Assembly (NCBI GenBank): GCA_014529385.2
Contig: CM043964.1
Span: forward strand, 104,891,587-104,955,586
Source of the DNA: Adiantum capillus-veneris
Taxonomy: Eukaryota; Streptophyta; Polypodiopsida; Polypodiales; Pteridaceae
Length of the DNA stretch: 64,000 nucleotides
Direction: 5' to 3'
Below, one piece after another: positions 23,356 to 35,499 of the stretch. Within the stretch, counting starts at the first letter, position 1. Each line of letters starts with the position of its first letter. Made by a program: the position numbers and the translations under genes. The notes beneath the pieces are model-generated. The model saw only the letters and a program-made list of their open reading frames with translations, searched no databases and was not told the DNA's origin.

Positions 23356-24001
23356 GAGATAAGGTGTCCCAAAAAGTCAATGTTCAATCCCTACAAGGAG
23401 GGGGCGAGCCCTACAAGAGGGGGGATGAGATAGAACACACACACTCACACAAGGCATGCTTGGTAGAAAGAAAGCAAAAGGGACACTTGTCATGTTCCTC
23501 CTCTTGTTTCCCTCATGGTGTGCATGAAGCCTATTGGTTGGCTACCCAAGGGGTCCAATGATAATTTAGAATATTTAATTAATTCTTTCTATATTTATCA
23601 TGTCGTCCCTCTCAAAGGGGAAAGGGGGACACTTGTCCCAAGGCTACCCTTGTTACTTGGTATGACTATTTCTTATGATTTTCTAGGTCTAGAGGGGTCC
23701 AATGAGCTTCAAGCATGAGCTACAAGGAGGGGTTGACCAAAGTAACTAGGGGGGCTACTCTCCCACACACACTCACACGTATTCTCAATGTGTGAAGTTC
23801 AAAGTGCAAGAGATCCCTCTCCTTCTCCAAGCAAGTAGAGATGTTGAGAGCCTACACCAGCACTCTTGGCTATGGAATGCAAATTCAACCAAGAGCCATG
23901 CTTCAATGCTTAAGTTTTCCATCTTTTCCATCTTCATTACTATGATATTATGTATGGTAGCAAGAAGAGTGATGATAATTGAGGAATTAGTTCTTTCTAC
24001 T

Positions 24002-26607
24002 AATAGCCGTTTTTCAGCTCTCTGTAATTGCCATAGTGAGTTAACCCACCCTACCAAAATCATCCAAACACTGTGGCTATCCCTACCATTTTATTGTATA
24101 TAGGCGTGTGTGAGTTAGAGGACTTTTCCCATATCTTCTTAAAAACCCTCAATTAGCTAGTCACTAGGCTAGTTGAGCCAAAAAAATAAAAAAATAAAAA
24201 AGTAAAAATTATAAGTATATTATGGCCCATTTGTGTGTAAATATTTCATTGTATATAGGGCCTAAATAAAATGATTTTTTATAATTATTTTGGTATTTAT
24301 TTAAATATTTCTACCTAGGGTGTGTTATTTATGCTATGTACATTGACTCACCATTACCATATTTTTTCTTACCATTTTGCATACTCTTTATTCCATATAA
24401 AAATAATTTCATGCAAGCTTCTCTTATTTTTGGTGTAACTCCATCCCAATAGAAATAATAAAAAAAACTAGTTCTATTTATGTGTACAATTTTTCACTAT
24501 TGTGATTTTTTCCTTCCTACATCTATTCTCTATTACTCTCATAAATTAGACCACCAAAAATATTCATCTTTTTATGGTAGACTTATAATGAGAGAGATTT
24601 ATTTTGACCCCTTTATATGTTTTCCACCTATAGTATTTATATGTACATAATTTTTTAAAACCCCTCAATATTTGATTTTCTTAGTTGTACTATTCACTTA
24701 TATCATGATCTCAACAATATTTTCAATTATAGACCTACCAAATAAGGTCAAGGGTATGTGTAATGCATGCATGCACCATGGGGGGCTCACTCTTGGAGGT
24801 ATTCAAAAGAATCATCCAAAGAAGGACCTCACAAGGACTTTGTGCAGTGAAAAAAAATAGTCGGTTTTGCTGAATTTTTAAAGATCACATGCTCCCCGAA
24901 TTTGAAAAGGTGATACAAACAAAATTTATAGCTCGTGGGCTGAAATTTTACCTCAAATGTTTTAATATTTTTTTGAGCTACGAGCTGTGAGCTATAATTT
25001 TATTGGTGGACCCCAGTTTGCCCATGCTATGCAGCCACACTCCCTCTTCCACTTTATCGTTTTCCTCTTTCATACACACTCCTCCCTCTCCTTCCCACTC
25101 CCAAACCTGCAACTCCCATGTCCTAATTCACCCTCTTCACCATTGCCACATCTCTCACACCTCCATAGCCTTCATCCTCCATTTCTACACCCTATGTGTC
25201 CCCCTTTCTCTCTACATATATGTCCATATTACCATACACTCTTCAGCTTTGTAAAGAACTTCCAAAAAGAAAAAAAAATCCAAGGATAATCTCTGCAAAT
25301 GAAGGCTTTTAACATGAATTTTCCAAGGTTTGAAGATAACATAGCTTCATCGACACGCGCTGCTTCGCCATGCTGACTACTTCTTCTTCTGGTGCTGTAA
25401 AGAGGTGAATGTCAACTTCTCCAAACCTTCAACCTCTCTTTACAAGCTCATCCCTTCTCTAACTTTTCTCATCATATATCTCACCATTTGGTGAATGATT
25501 TTGTAAATATTTTTTAGTGATAATTACTAACTAATAACCACTAACCTTATTGTAAAATGCACCCTCTACTAGAGTAGGCACTCCCAAATTATTCACTCAA
25601 TCCTCTCTTCTTTCATCCGCAATAATTCTCTTCCCTTGAGCCCCACATCCATGTGACTCAAAGGACAAGAGAGACCCACCCTCATTAAAAAAAATAAAAA
25701 TATGCATAATCTTTTATTCCTTCAAATAAACTTGATTAGGCCTAATCCTAATCGGGGCTTCTAAAAGCTATAAATAGAGACCTTCTCTCCCTTGTAAATC
25801 ATCACATGATCACACTACACCACACCATTATAAACACATAACACACCACTCTTCAAGCCCATTTGTGTAGAATGTGTGCATCGTGAGTGCTCTATTCCAT
25901 CATTACACATAGGTGCATGGAGAAGCTTGAAGTTAGTTATGCCATCTGGAGGAGTGGAGTGTATGCCATACTCTTCACCACACTTGTAGCCTACTCTTGT
26001 GCATAAATAAGATTTATAGTTTTGGGTGCAATTGTATGCTGCAACTACGACTCTTCTCTCCAAATTGACTTGATAAGTTGGCTCATCAGGTGGTTGAAGG
26101 TATGTTGTCCTTGAAGTTTGTTGTGCCATTTCATGCTTGGTGGTTTGAGGGCTTGCTGAATTGTTTGCCTAAAAGGTCAATTGTAAGAGGATGCTCGGTG
26201 AGAGGGCTCCCGTGACCCTAAGACAATTTGTGTATTGGCAACAAGGTCAAGTTTTGTGTTGTCTCTCTATTTCTCATCAAGCTTTGTGTGCATCTAGTCT
26301 TTAAGGCTAAGACTGAGTTGCTCAAGTTGATGTGTGCTCTTTACCTCTCTCTGGCGTGGTGAATGTTTGTGTTTGGTATGTGTGGATATCTTGCGTTCCC
26401 CTCTCTTTGTGCATTTGAGTACAAGGATATATCACGTGCGTCCTAGTTCGCATCTACAACTAGGTGGTGCCCCTTTTCTTGTTTGGTTTCTGGCTGTGGG
26501 TTGTTGTTGTCTCTGATTGTGCTTGCCCCAGCTCCAATTGAGCAGCACGGGAGCCTCGAAGGGTGTTTAGAGGCCACTCTTCTTGTTGCCCGCCCTGGAC
26601 CACCTCA
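24002..26607. other. 2.6-kb segment present only in the 5' LTR
   Basis: The 3' LTR shows a single CTCCT where the 5' LTR has CTACT, this segment, and CTACT. It is either an inserted element with a 5-bp target duplication or an original LTR part lost from the 3' LTR between short direct repeats. It holds AT-rich DNA, a TATA box at 25769 and a 104-codon minus-strand frame at 25815-26129 of unknown kind. No terminal repeats are visible. Confidence 0.6.
25769..25776 (+). promoter_or_regulatory. TATA box, possible Gypsy LTR promoter
   Basis: CTATAAATAGAG is a textbook plant TATA context, about 1.3 kb upstream of the primer site. I found no equally good TATA in the shorter 3' LTR. This is some evidence that the 2.6-kb segment belongs to the original LTR. 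Confidence 0.45.
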
Positions 26608-27071
26608 CTACTATGAAATGTTTCTTCTTCCTTTTTCCTACCCTCATTCCCTGCTAGCTCTCTCCACCTTCGAAGGTGTTTGAGGTCTTGGGACTGAGGC
26701 TTGCGATACTTAAAGCTTTCCACAAATTTTATGTTATGCTTGTGATGCATGAAGCTTTCCATATTCATTGCATCACCTAGGTCACAAGGAACACAAAGAT
26801 TGTATTGTAACAAGTCTCTCTTGATGGGAGAAATCAGAATACAAGTGCCTACTGGAGGGGGGGGCGGTGCCACATAAATCCGGTCCTTAGCTGCTTCATG
26901 TTCTTTAATTTCTCTCTCTTGCAAAATTATTGCTCATGCCAGGTTAACTAAATTCTATGTTTATGATGCTACCATCAATTATGTTCACTCGCTATGCTCA
27001 CAAAGTGATTTCACAAAAGTACTCTCTCTAATTTCCACTACTCTCAAGTTACTAGGGAAATTACATTACAT

Positions 27072-27083
27072 TGGTATCAGAGC
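27072..27083 (+). other. Primer binding site (initiator tRNA-Met)
   Basis: TGGTATCAGAGC begins one base after the 5' LTR end and is the standard plant tRNA-iMet primer site. Confidence 0.9.
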
Positions 27084-27445
27084 ATTTGGTTTGTCTTTTC
27101 TTGCTTAAGAAGAGAGTTCCTTAGAGGTAGCCTATAAATTGTTGATCTTGTTAAATATATTAGAGTAAGTGAAACTAGGATCTATTATTAGTTTTTTTGA
27201 GCCCACTATGTGGAATATGGTGCACACCTTTGGGAGATTTGGACTTAATAATGGAGTCTTATTAGACTTTCCTACGGCTTAACCATTATTGAGACATAAA
27301 AAGTACAAAAGGAGCTAGCCCTTGGCAACTCTGATATGTTATACCTACTCCACTACTCTCTATAATTAGCCACTTTGATCCTTGGGTGTAGATACTTAAG
27401 ATCCAATTTTCAAAGGCTAAGAGGAGTGGCAACTAAGTTTTTGAA

Positions 27446-28860
27446 TTGCCAAAGCATACACTAAGTACGTACAAAAATTTTGCTAGCATGGATGACAATA
27501 ACGAAGAGAGTAGAATGAACATTGATAGCTTTGATTTTGCACATGAAGGTGCTAATGATGATGCTCCCATGTTTGTTAATTATCTGGTTACTAGGTTGCA
27601 GCAAGCTATGGGCAACCCCTCTTTGCAAGCTGAAGTTACTCAAAAATTTTGTGCTTATGGGATTTCCCTTCCTCTCCAAGAGGAGAGAGAGCTTAGGAGG
27701 CCTCTTAAAGAGACCCGCAAAAGAAAACTCTCTCCCATACGAGAGGAGGAATCCAAAGATCAAGAAAGCAATGAAACTTTAATTTCCTCTGAAGATGTGG
27801 CTCCACAAAGATGGCGGTTTAGACAATCATCTACTCCTCCCAAGAGAAAAAGATCAATACACAGTCCCTCTCCTCTTCATTCCAAAAGGGAAGAGAGGAA
27901 ACAAAGGAAGAAAAGGGCTAGAAATAGGTCACCCTCTTCTCCTTCTTCTTCACCTTCCTCCTCTTCCGACGAAAGTTATGGCTATTCTCCTAGATAATAT
28001 AGGAGATGGGAACATCGCAAATTCTACCCTGCATAACGAAGGTCACAAAAGCTAAAGAAGTTCAAAGAGGGAGAAAAGATATTTTCTCACCTATGATGGC
28101 ACCGTTACAAAGTGCTTGCCTTCATCTAGAAATTTGATGCGGCCTTTGGAGATGAGGGATTCACGGAGTCCTCCAAGCTATGCCATGTAGCTATGCACTT
28201 CCAAAAATCATCTTGTCAATGGTGGGATAGCCTTTGTGGCAATGGAGAAGCCCCAAAGACATGGAAAAATCTACGAGTTTCCATCATGAAGCAATTCCTT
28301 GCAAGCGATGCAAAGGAAAAATTGCTCACCGAATGGCGCAGGCTTGAAGCTTCTCTTTTATGCATCTATCCACAAGTATGTAGACAAGTTTTGAGATTTA
28401 AATCTCAAGGCTAGAATCTTTCAAAAGATAGACTTTGCTGAGAAAAAGAAACAATTCTATGTGGGATTACCTAAAAAGATGGTGGAAGACATCAATTTTT
28501 AACGACTTGGTTCTATCACTGAAGTAATCCATCACACCATGGTTGCTTCAAGCATCAAGTTCCATAAATGGGTTAGATGGAATGTCAAGCCCATGGAAAA
28601 TAAAGAAAAAAATGATGCGAAGGGGAGAACGAATGCTTAAAGTTCTTCCCAAGGCACTTCGAACAACAACAACAAAAATCGGTCCAAGGAGGGAGTTTAC
28701 AAAGGCAGAAAAAAACTCTCTTTTGAAGAGCTAGAAGCTCTTCACAACAAGGACCATAAGTGTTTTAAGTGTGGGGATAAAGAAAGCAGCTATCATTCTT
28801 GCCCCAAGAAGAATGCTCGCAATGAGACTCCTAGGGCTTCCACCATTAAAGCTCCAAAAG
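27446..28860 (+). pseudogene. Gypsy gag remnant
   Basis: The first frame (27446-27997) gives 183 codons ending in an Arg/Lys/Ser-rich tail with SPSSPSSSPSSSS. After stops, 28193-28414 carries a recognisable retrotransposon gag core, with WWDSLCG, TWKNLRVSIMKQF and LLTEWRRLE. Around 28750-28800 a nucleocapsid knuckle remains as CFKCGDKESSYHSC, with irregular CCHC spacing. The frame is broken several times. In an intact element it would form the particle shell and bind RNA. Confidence 0.7.
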
Positions 28861-28899
28861 AGGATGCTCATTGCAAAGGATCATCATTTTGCTATGCTT

Positions 28900-29239
28900 G
28901 GGGAAAGGTAAGAGAGCATGATGCATTCATCTTGTTTGACCCTAGCTCTACTCACAACTTCATATCAATGGAGTTGGCCACCAAGTTGGGCAAGATTTTG
29001 AGATGTGAGATATTGTAACGGCTGATACAACTTTCAAGGGACAACAAGCCTCTATTACTTCCTTTATTGGAAAGTTGAGGCTTCATGGCCAAAGCTATGT
29101 TGACAAAGAAGACTTTTTCATCTCTCCTCTCCAACATGAGGATGTTATCCTAGGGGCGCCATGGTTTGATTGCATGCTACCAATATGAAGTTCCCTGAAA
29201 GGAGAATCTACTTCATCTACAAAGGAAAGAACATATATA
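28900..29239 (+). pseudogene. Gypsy protease remnant
   Basis: The retropepsin signature survives as FDPSSTHNFIS, where plant chromoviruses typically show a DSG-type active site followed by ATHNFIS. Here the Ser-Gly after the catalytic Asp has become Pro-Ser, so the enzyme would be inactive. Downstream pieces (about 29040-29180) include a stretch ending VILGAPWFD in another frame, a common feature of this region. The foldback insertion at 29240 ends it. Confidence 0.6.
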
Positions 29240-29644
29240 CACTAGGAAAAGTTTGGACTCAAAAATGGGCCTTGTAAGAATTGTTGATGTGGCATAGATT
29301 TCAAAAAGTGGGGATCGATAAATTTTTTGCAAATAAGATACAAACTTGTCGGAGGTTGGATATTTAGAATCTATTCTTCAAATGCTATCTATTAATATAT
29401 AGCATGCATGTATCGGACATTGCCTTCATGTAGATCCAAAAAAAGGTGATTTTCATAGAATTCATCCAAACTTTTCGGACCTTGGCTCTTTAGAATACAT
29501 TTTTTAAGAACTTTCCAATGATAGGTCATATCATGGGGTTCTAAGCAATATTTAGAGGGGTCTACCGGGTTGCTTTCTTTTGTACAACATTGATGATGTG
29601 GCACTCTTAAAAGGCCCAAAAATGAGTTCAAAATTTTCCTAATG
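29240..29644. mobile_element. Foldback MITE inserted in Gypsy pol
   Basis: It begins CACTAGGAAAAGTTTGGACT and ends with the inverse of CATTAGGAAAATTTTGAACT. The terminal 50 bp or so are inverted repeats (both with GGGCCTT and GTGGCA-type sequence). The central part contains TATCTATTAATATATAGCAT, like the centre of the 7047-7494 copy. The arms between have diverged, so this is an older copy. The 79-codon minus-strand frame inside is not supported as a gene. Confidence 0.75.
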
Positions 29645-29791
29645 TAGATGCTAGTGAGCGTGGTCTCACTATTCCACTTGTAATTCCTCCTACTTTTGAT
29701 AAATCAATGAAGAGCTCAGTTTCTGTGTATGTGATGTTTGTCAAAGAGTCTCTAAGTAAAAGATCCTAATGTCTCATCAAATGTAAATGAT

Positions 29792-31060
29792 ATGAATCAA
29801 GAAGAGTTAGACTTGTGTAATTTTCTAAAAGGATTCCAAGATGTGTTCATCAATGATAACTCTATGGACTTACCTCCAAAACGAGGGGATGATGACCATA
29901 GCATTGAGCTCCTTCCACGAAGATCACCACCTAACAAGACTCGTTATCGAGTCTCTAAAGCTCAACAAGAGGAGATCATGAGGCAAGTATAGGAATCGGT
30001 AGACAAAGGGATGGTGAGACCTAGTTCCTCTGCCCTTTTGTTCTCCAGTCCTTTTAGTGCAAAAAAAAGATGGTACATATCGTATGTGTGTGGACTATCG
30101 AGCACTAAACCATATGACTATCAAAAATAGATTTCTTGTGCCTTGCGTAGAAGGTCTATTTGATAAGCTACAAGGCTCTACCTACTTCAGTAGGATTGAC
30201 CTTAAAAGTGGCTATCATCAAATACGGATAGTGGATGAAGATATCCCAAAGACCCATTTTGCACAATGTTTGTTATTTATGAATATCTAGTCATGCCTTT
30301 TTTCTTGACGAATGCACCAGCTACATTCAATCATCTAATGGAGAAAATATTTAGACCTTATCGCAAAATCATTGGAGTGTTCTTTGATGATATCATCATC
30401 TACTCCAAGTCTTTGGAGGAACATAAGAAACATCTCCAAGTGATATTTCAAGCATTGAGGGAGAATAAGCTTTTTGACAACCAAAAGAAAAGAAAATTTT
30501 TCCTTCAAGAGATTCAACACCTAGGTCATATTATCTCTCAAAATGGTATTCATATAGATCCATCAAAGTTGGAGGTAATCAAATCATGGCCTAATCCAAG
30601 GAATCTATATGAGCTATAAATCTTTATTCGTATGTGCGCATACTATAGATGCTTCATAGAAAAATTTTCTCAAATAGCAGGATCACTACATGACTTAACT
30701 AAGAATAACGTTAAGTATGTATGGACTGCTAAGGAGAAAAATTCTTTTGATAAGATCAAAGAAAAGCTTCCCTTCCAACCAATCCTCATGCTTCCACATC
30801 TCTTGAAGTCATTTGAGATCCAATGTGATGCTTGTGGTGATTGCCTTGGAGAAATTTTTCTTCAAGAATGGCATTGCATAGCATATGAGAGACAAAGGCT
30901 CAATACCAATGAGCGAGTCTTGGGAATTTATAAGAAAGAGCTTCTAGATGTTCTATGCCCTAGACACATGGAAGCACTACCTATTGTGCACTCCATTTAT
31001 TCTATGAACCAACCACCAAATTCTCAAATATTTCATGACACAAACCAAGCTTCCTGACAA
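29792..31060 (+). pseudogene. Gypsy reverse transcriptase and RNase H remnant
   Basis: Three frames together give the RT: 29792-29992 (approach region, ends in TAG), 30057-30290 (QKKDGTYRMCVDYRALN and FSRIDLKSGYHQIRI) and 30266-30619 (catalytic box FFDDIIIYSKS, then LGHIIS and a TAA). RNase H follows at 30632-31057 with YYRCFIEKFSQIA, an IQCDACGDCLGEI active-site region and TNERV. Frameshifts near 30000, 30280 and 31040 and stops at 29990 and 30617 disable it. The catalytic Asp pair itself is intact. Confidence 0.85.
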
Positions 31061-32089
31061 ACAAATGAGGTGGGAAAATTTCCTTTCGCAAATTAATTTT
31101 CATATTGCTCACATTGCTGGTAAGCACAATCAAGTGGTCGATGCACTTTCACAACGACCAAAAGTTAATGTGGTGTCTATAGCTACTCACAATGATCTAT
31201 CTTCTATGATAGATGAGTATGCTACTGACCCTGACTTTAGAGACATAATGTCGGCCCTTACTTTGGGGAATAAAGAGGAACCATTTATCGTGCAGTATGG
31301 TTATCTTCTCCACGGAAATAGGCTAAGTCATACACATTCCCTTCGTAATAAGAGAGTTATGTATGAAACCCATGGTCCTCCCTATGCAGGGCATAGAGGC
31401 ATTCAACCTACTCTCTTAGGAGTAGAGATTTTTTTCTATTGGGCTACCATGAGAGTGGATATACAAGAGTAAGTTTCAAAATGTGTAGTATGCCAAAAGA
31501 ACAAGTATGGTAGAGGGAAGCAACCTCGATCACTCCATCCACCTACCTATCCCAAATTCACCATGCGAGAGTATATTCGTGGATTCATATTTGGATTACC
31601 CAAGTCTATCCATGGGAATAGGGGTTTCTCAAACAAGCACACTTTATTCCTGTCAAAAAGACTATTAAGGCACACCAAATGGCAACTCCCTTTATATCGC
31701 AGATTTTCAAACACCATTTATTACCAACATCCATGGTGTCAGACAGAGATCCTAGAATGACCAGTAATTTATGGAAAGGTCTCTTTGAAAATCTAGGAAC
31801 AAGTTTGAGTTTCTCTTTGGTCTATCACCCACAAATGGATGGACAAAGTGAGATAGCCATTCTTATGATACTCGATCTACTCAAGGCTTATGTTACCGAA
31901 GTAGATCAACGCTTACAATGGGAAAAGTACTTACCTCTTGTAGAGTATGCCTACAATAATACTGTACATACTTCTACGGGAAAAGCACCTTTTGAGATTA
32001 TAGAGGGAAGACCTAGAAGTCCCTTGCTACTCAAAGTAAATGGGAAGATCTTCGTTGTTGCCGATGATTATAGTCTTGAACTACAATAA
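31035..32089 (+). pseudogene. Gypsy integrase remnant
   Basis: 31035-31472 holds the end of RNase H (HIAGKHNQVVDALSQRP) and the HHCC zinc region with THGPPYAGHRG, whose CVVCQKN half lies after a TAA at 31470. The catalytic core is split between 31563-31760 (FIFGLPKSIHGN) and 31679-32089 (VSDRDPRMTSNLWKGLFENLG, then YHPQMDGQSEI with the last acidic residue). The middle of the core is frameshifted. An intact enzyme would insert the element's DNA. Confidence 0.8.
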
Positions 32090-32245
32090 TCTTTTCAAAA
32101 GATTAAGGAGGCTATATCCATCTCTCAACAAAGGAAAAAAGTTAATGCTGACAAGCACATAAGGGACATAACATTCAAAAAAAATGATTGGGTCTTACTT
32201 AAGTTTCCTAAGGCTCAATTAAGGCAAAGGACGAGCAAAAATCCT

Positions 32246-32641
32246 ATGGTCCATCAAAAGTATTATGCTAAGCTAGAAAAAAGATACTATGGTCCTTTCC
32301 AAATCTTGAAACCCATGAATAAGACGGCTTACCAACTCAAGTTGCCCAACCATTGGATCATACAAAATGCCTTTCATGTGAGCCTACTTAAGACCTACAA
32401 AGGAGAGCCACCAAGCGAACCAATTATTGAACACCCTCCCAAAGTTGAAGACCAAGAAGAGGCGCTACAACCCGAAGCTATTCTTTGGCATGAACACAAG
32501 GTATTAAGACATGGTAAGATTATCCGATGGTATCTTATTAAGTTCAAAAATTATCCTTTGGAAGATGCTAGATGGATGCAAGGAGTACAACTTAAGGATA
32601 GTATGAACCTTGTCAATGCTTATAACACTACATTAGAGTAA
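32246..32641 (+). pseudogene. Gypsy integrase C-terminus with chromodomain
   Basis: The 131-codon frame begins with the YYGPFQILKPMNKTAYQLKLP motif typical of Gypsy integrase tails and ends in a chromodomain (from about residue 78: PEAILWHEHKVLRHGKIIRW, then YLIKFKNYPLEDARW). Chromovirus chromodomains bind modified histones and steer insertion. It is separated from the core by a TAA at 32087 and noncoding frame, although 32090-32245 still reads as linker in pieces. Confidence 0.85.
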
Positions 32642-32977
32642 GCACACATTTCTTAAATGACCCATGTTTTTATCTTATAAGAGTAGTTCTCTTTTTAATT
32701 GTGCACAAATTTAAATAGTATGCATGCTTAGAATCATGTTTGTGATGACAACGTCTCTCAAATACCAAGTAGAATTTGTCACTCTACTTTGGGAGAATGA
32801 AATGGACTAAAGAGCAGACATGCTTGCTACAGCTATGTCTCCCAAGCACCAAATGGATTGGTCATCCATCTTGAAAAGATGTCATAGGGTCAAAAGGGAT
32901 CCTCTACCCTCTAAGTAAGATTGACTAATGACTAAGGTTTTAGCTCTTCTACCTCATAGCTGAGGACGACTATGATT

Positions 32978-32992
32978 TCAAGAGAGAGGTAA
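32978..32992 (+). other. Polypurine tract of Gypsy element
   Basis: AAGAGAGAGGTAA lies directly before the 3' LTR start TGTCAAAAAATC. Confidence 0.55.
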
Positions 32993-33940
32993 TGTCAAAA
33001 AATCTAATATCTAACCAACCCAAATGATTTTCTCATATTAAACTGATCATTGAATGTTGTAACAAGGGTTAAGATATAGACATGTGCTTATAGAACTATC
33101 TCAACACAGCCCACCGGGCCAATAGTAAAGGGGGAAAATGAGAGATGGTCTATCAAAGAGCAAGGCTAACCAGTGGAGCATAAAGACCTTAGGGTTAGCT
33201 TCACTAAAGACCTCCAATAATTAGTGTAAAAATCCTTTGAACTTAGGTAAGCTAGGGTTGTGCTTGAGGTGGGAGCCTTGCCCAAGCTTAAGGTGCTTGG
33301 GGTGCTTGTTGTGCTTGATGACTAAAGTGATTGTCGTGATTGATGACTAAGGTGCTTGAGGTGCTTGTTGAATAAGGTGCTTGAGGTGCTTGTTGTGCTT
33401 GCTGACTAGGGAGCTTGAGGTGCTTGAGGTGCTTGTCGTGCTTGCTGACTAGGGAGCTTGAGGTGCTTGTGGGAACACCACCCAAGCTTGAGGTGCTTTG
33501 TCATGCTTGTTGACTAAGGTGCTTGAGATAAGGTGTGCCAAAAAGTCATTATTCAATCCCTACAAGGAGGGGGTGAGCCCTACAAGAGGGTTGATGAGAG
33601 AGAATATACACACACTCACACAAGGCATGCTTGGTATAGAGAAAGAAAAAGGGACACTTGTTAAGTTCCTCCTCATGTTGTCCTCATGGTGTGCCTGAAG
33701 CCTATTGGTTGGCCACCCAAGGGGTCCGATGATAATTTAAAATATTTGATTAATTGTTTTTACATTTATCAAGTCCTCTTTCTCAAAGTTTAAAGGGGGA
33801 CACCCAAGGCTACCCTTGCTCCTTGGTATGACTCCTGCTTATGATTGGCTAGGCCTAGAGGGATCCAATGAGCTTCAAGAATGAGCTACAAGGAGGGGTC
33901 AACCAAAGCAAGTAGGGGGCCTGATTAGGGGGTATACTCT

Positions 33941-33985
<45 letters not shown>

Positions 33986-34628
33986 TCTCATTGTGTGAAG
34001 TGCAAAGTTCAAGAGCTCCCTCTCCTTATCCAAGCAAGCAGAGAGGTTTAGATCCTACACTAACACTCTTGGCTATGAAATGCAAATCCAACCAAGAGCC
34101 ATGCTTCAATGCTTAAGCTTACATCCTTCTCCATATTCACTACTATGTTATTATGTTTTCTTGCAAGAAGAGTGATGATAAGTGAGGAGCTAGTTATTTC
34201 TCCTATGAAATGTCTCTTCTTCCTTTTCCCTACCCTCATTCCCTGCTAGCTCTCTCCACCTTCAAAGGTGTTTGATGTCTTGGGACTGAGGCTTGGGGTA
34301 GTTAAAGATTTCCACATAGTTTATGTTATTCTTGTGATGCATGAAGCTTTCCGTCTTCATTGTATCACCTAGGTCACAAGGAACACAAATAATGTATTGT
34401 AACAAGTCTCTCATTGATGGGAGAAATCGTAATAAAAGTGCCTATTGGAGGGGTGCCCGGCTCCACATAAATCCGGTCCTCAACTATTGTCATGTTCTCT
34501 AAATTTCCTCTCTTGCAAAAGTATTATTCATGCCAGGTTAACTAAATGCTATGCTCACGAAGTAATTTCACAAAAGTAATCTCTCTAATTTCTGATACTC
34601 TCAAGTTAATAGGGAAATTCCATTATAT
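32993..34628 (+). repeat. 3' LTR of Gypsy element (1.6 kb form)
   Basis: It aligns to the 5' LTR from TGTCAAAAAATC to CCATTATA, without the 2.6-kb segment. It contains the GGTGCTTGAG minisatellite (33285-33525) and a CA microsatellite (about 33939-33982) that is short in the 5' LTR. Confidence 0.8.
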
Positions 34629-34823
34629 GCATTAGCAAACAGAAGCTCCAAGAACCGTCGTGGGATGTAGGGGTGAGTGTCAAAAGTCTTTTGATTGAGA
34701 CTAGGGGTATCTCTATTGAGAGTGAAGCTTTTGTTTGCAAGAATTAATTCCTCTATGGCCTCGATTGGTGGTGCAAGGGATTAGAGAGCTAGTCACCTCA
34801 ATTTTGCTGGTGCGAGGGTGATC

Positions 34824-35048
34824 TCATCGAAGCGAGTGAGAAGGTGGCTTTTCTTTATTCGTGATAGCACATTGTTCCTGGAGCTTCTTTCCATGTGCTT
34901 CCATGAAGAACCTCATAAGGTTGGGTGAGTGCTCCATCCATTCCTTCTGCTCATGCTGATGATCCTCACCTATGTCTTTTAGACTCGTTGCAAGCTCTTT
35001 CAACCTTTGCACTGCTGCCCATGGGTTCTCGGGAACCAGAGAATACAT
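34824..35048 (-). pseudogene. Possible coding remnant right of the Gypsy element
   Basis: The 74-codon frame reads MYSLVPENPWAAVQRLKELA and continues with a Glu/Lys/His-rich helical stretch. It lies on the same strand as, and upstream in sense of, the decayed region 21471-22873 that the Gypsy element interrupts. The two may belong to one older gene. No family is recognised. Confidence 0.25.
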
Positions 35049-35499
35049 TCAAAACCATGTCGGGAGGTCCAGTAAGTTGAGGAGGAGCAAATCCGTGTGC
35101 GCGTCTGCAGCAATACCTACACTCTCCAGCCTAGTGAGGGTCACATGAAAGGAGGGGTCCTTGATACAGAGCAGGAGCCCCTATACAATAGGAGGTGGAG
35201 CTGGGGTGAGGGGGCCATAACCCAAGTGCAGGAGTGCGGGGTACCAACATGCATAAATCTACAGTACAAAAAAAAAGGTATGGTTTTATTACCATAGTTC
35301 CTAGTTACTCTATAGAATAGACTTAGTCCCAACTTTCTATTCAATGTAGAGAAGCATGTATTAATCTATACCATGAAGATGCTACTCTGTATCACGAAGA
35401 GACATTATGGTGGTGGTACCATAATCCTAATTTGAATCACAAAAAAACAGTATGGCTATACCCATAATCTCAACGTTCAACTATTGTACAGGGTATGAC

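Larger units (their letters stand above)
22874..27070 (+). repeat. 5' LTR of Gypsy element (4.2 kb form)
   Basis: It starts TGTCACAAAATC and ends TTACATTACA, next to the primer site. It aligns with 32993-34628 except that 24002-26607 has no counterpart there. CTACT flanks that extra segment at 23997-24001 and 26608-26612. The shared part includes a GGTGCTTGAG minisatellite at about 23175-23355. Frames inside this LTR are not convincing genes. Confidence 0.8.
22874..34628 (+). mobile_element. Degenerate Gypsy chromovirus (chromodomain LTR retrotransposon)
   Basis: The element has an LTR at each end, a tRNA-Met primer site at 27072, a gag region, a CCHC remnant, protease, RT, RNase H, integrase and a C-terminal chromodomain, in the Gypsy order RT-RH-IN. 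At least four frameshifts and many stops disable it. A foldback element sits between protease and RT. A possible imperfect target duplication is GTGCA (22869-22873) against ATGCA (34628-34632). The chromodomain places it among plant chromoviruses, whose integrases target chromatin. Confidence 0.85.

Noticed and set aside
25815-26129. Relative of the Y-x-D-x-x-G-x-x-Y protein in the Gypsy 5' LTR
   Set aside because: A weak resemblance in one stretch (GYKCGEEYGIHSTPPDG) is too short and lacks module repetition.
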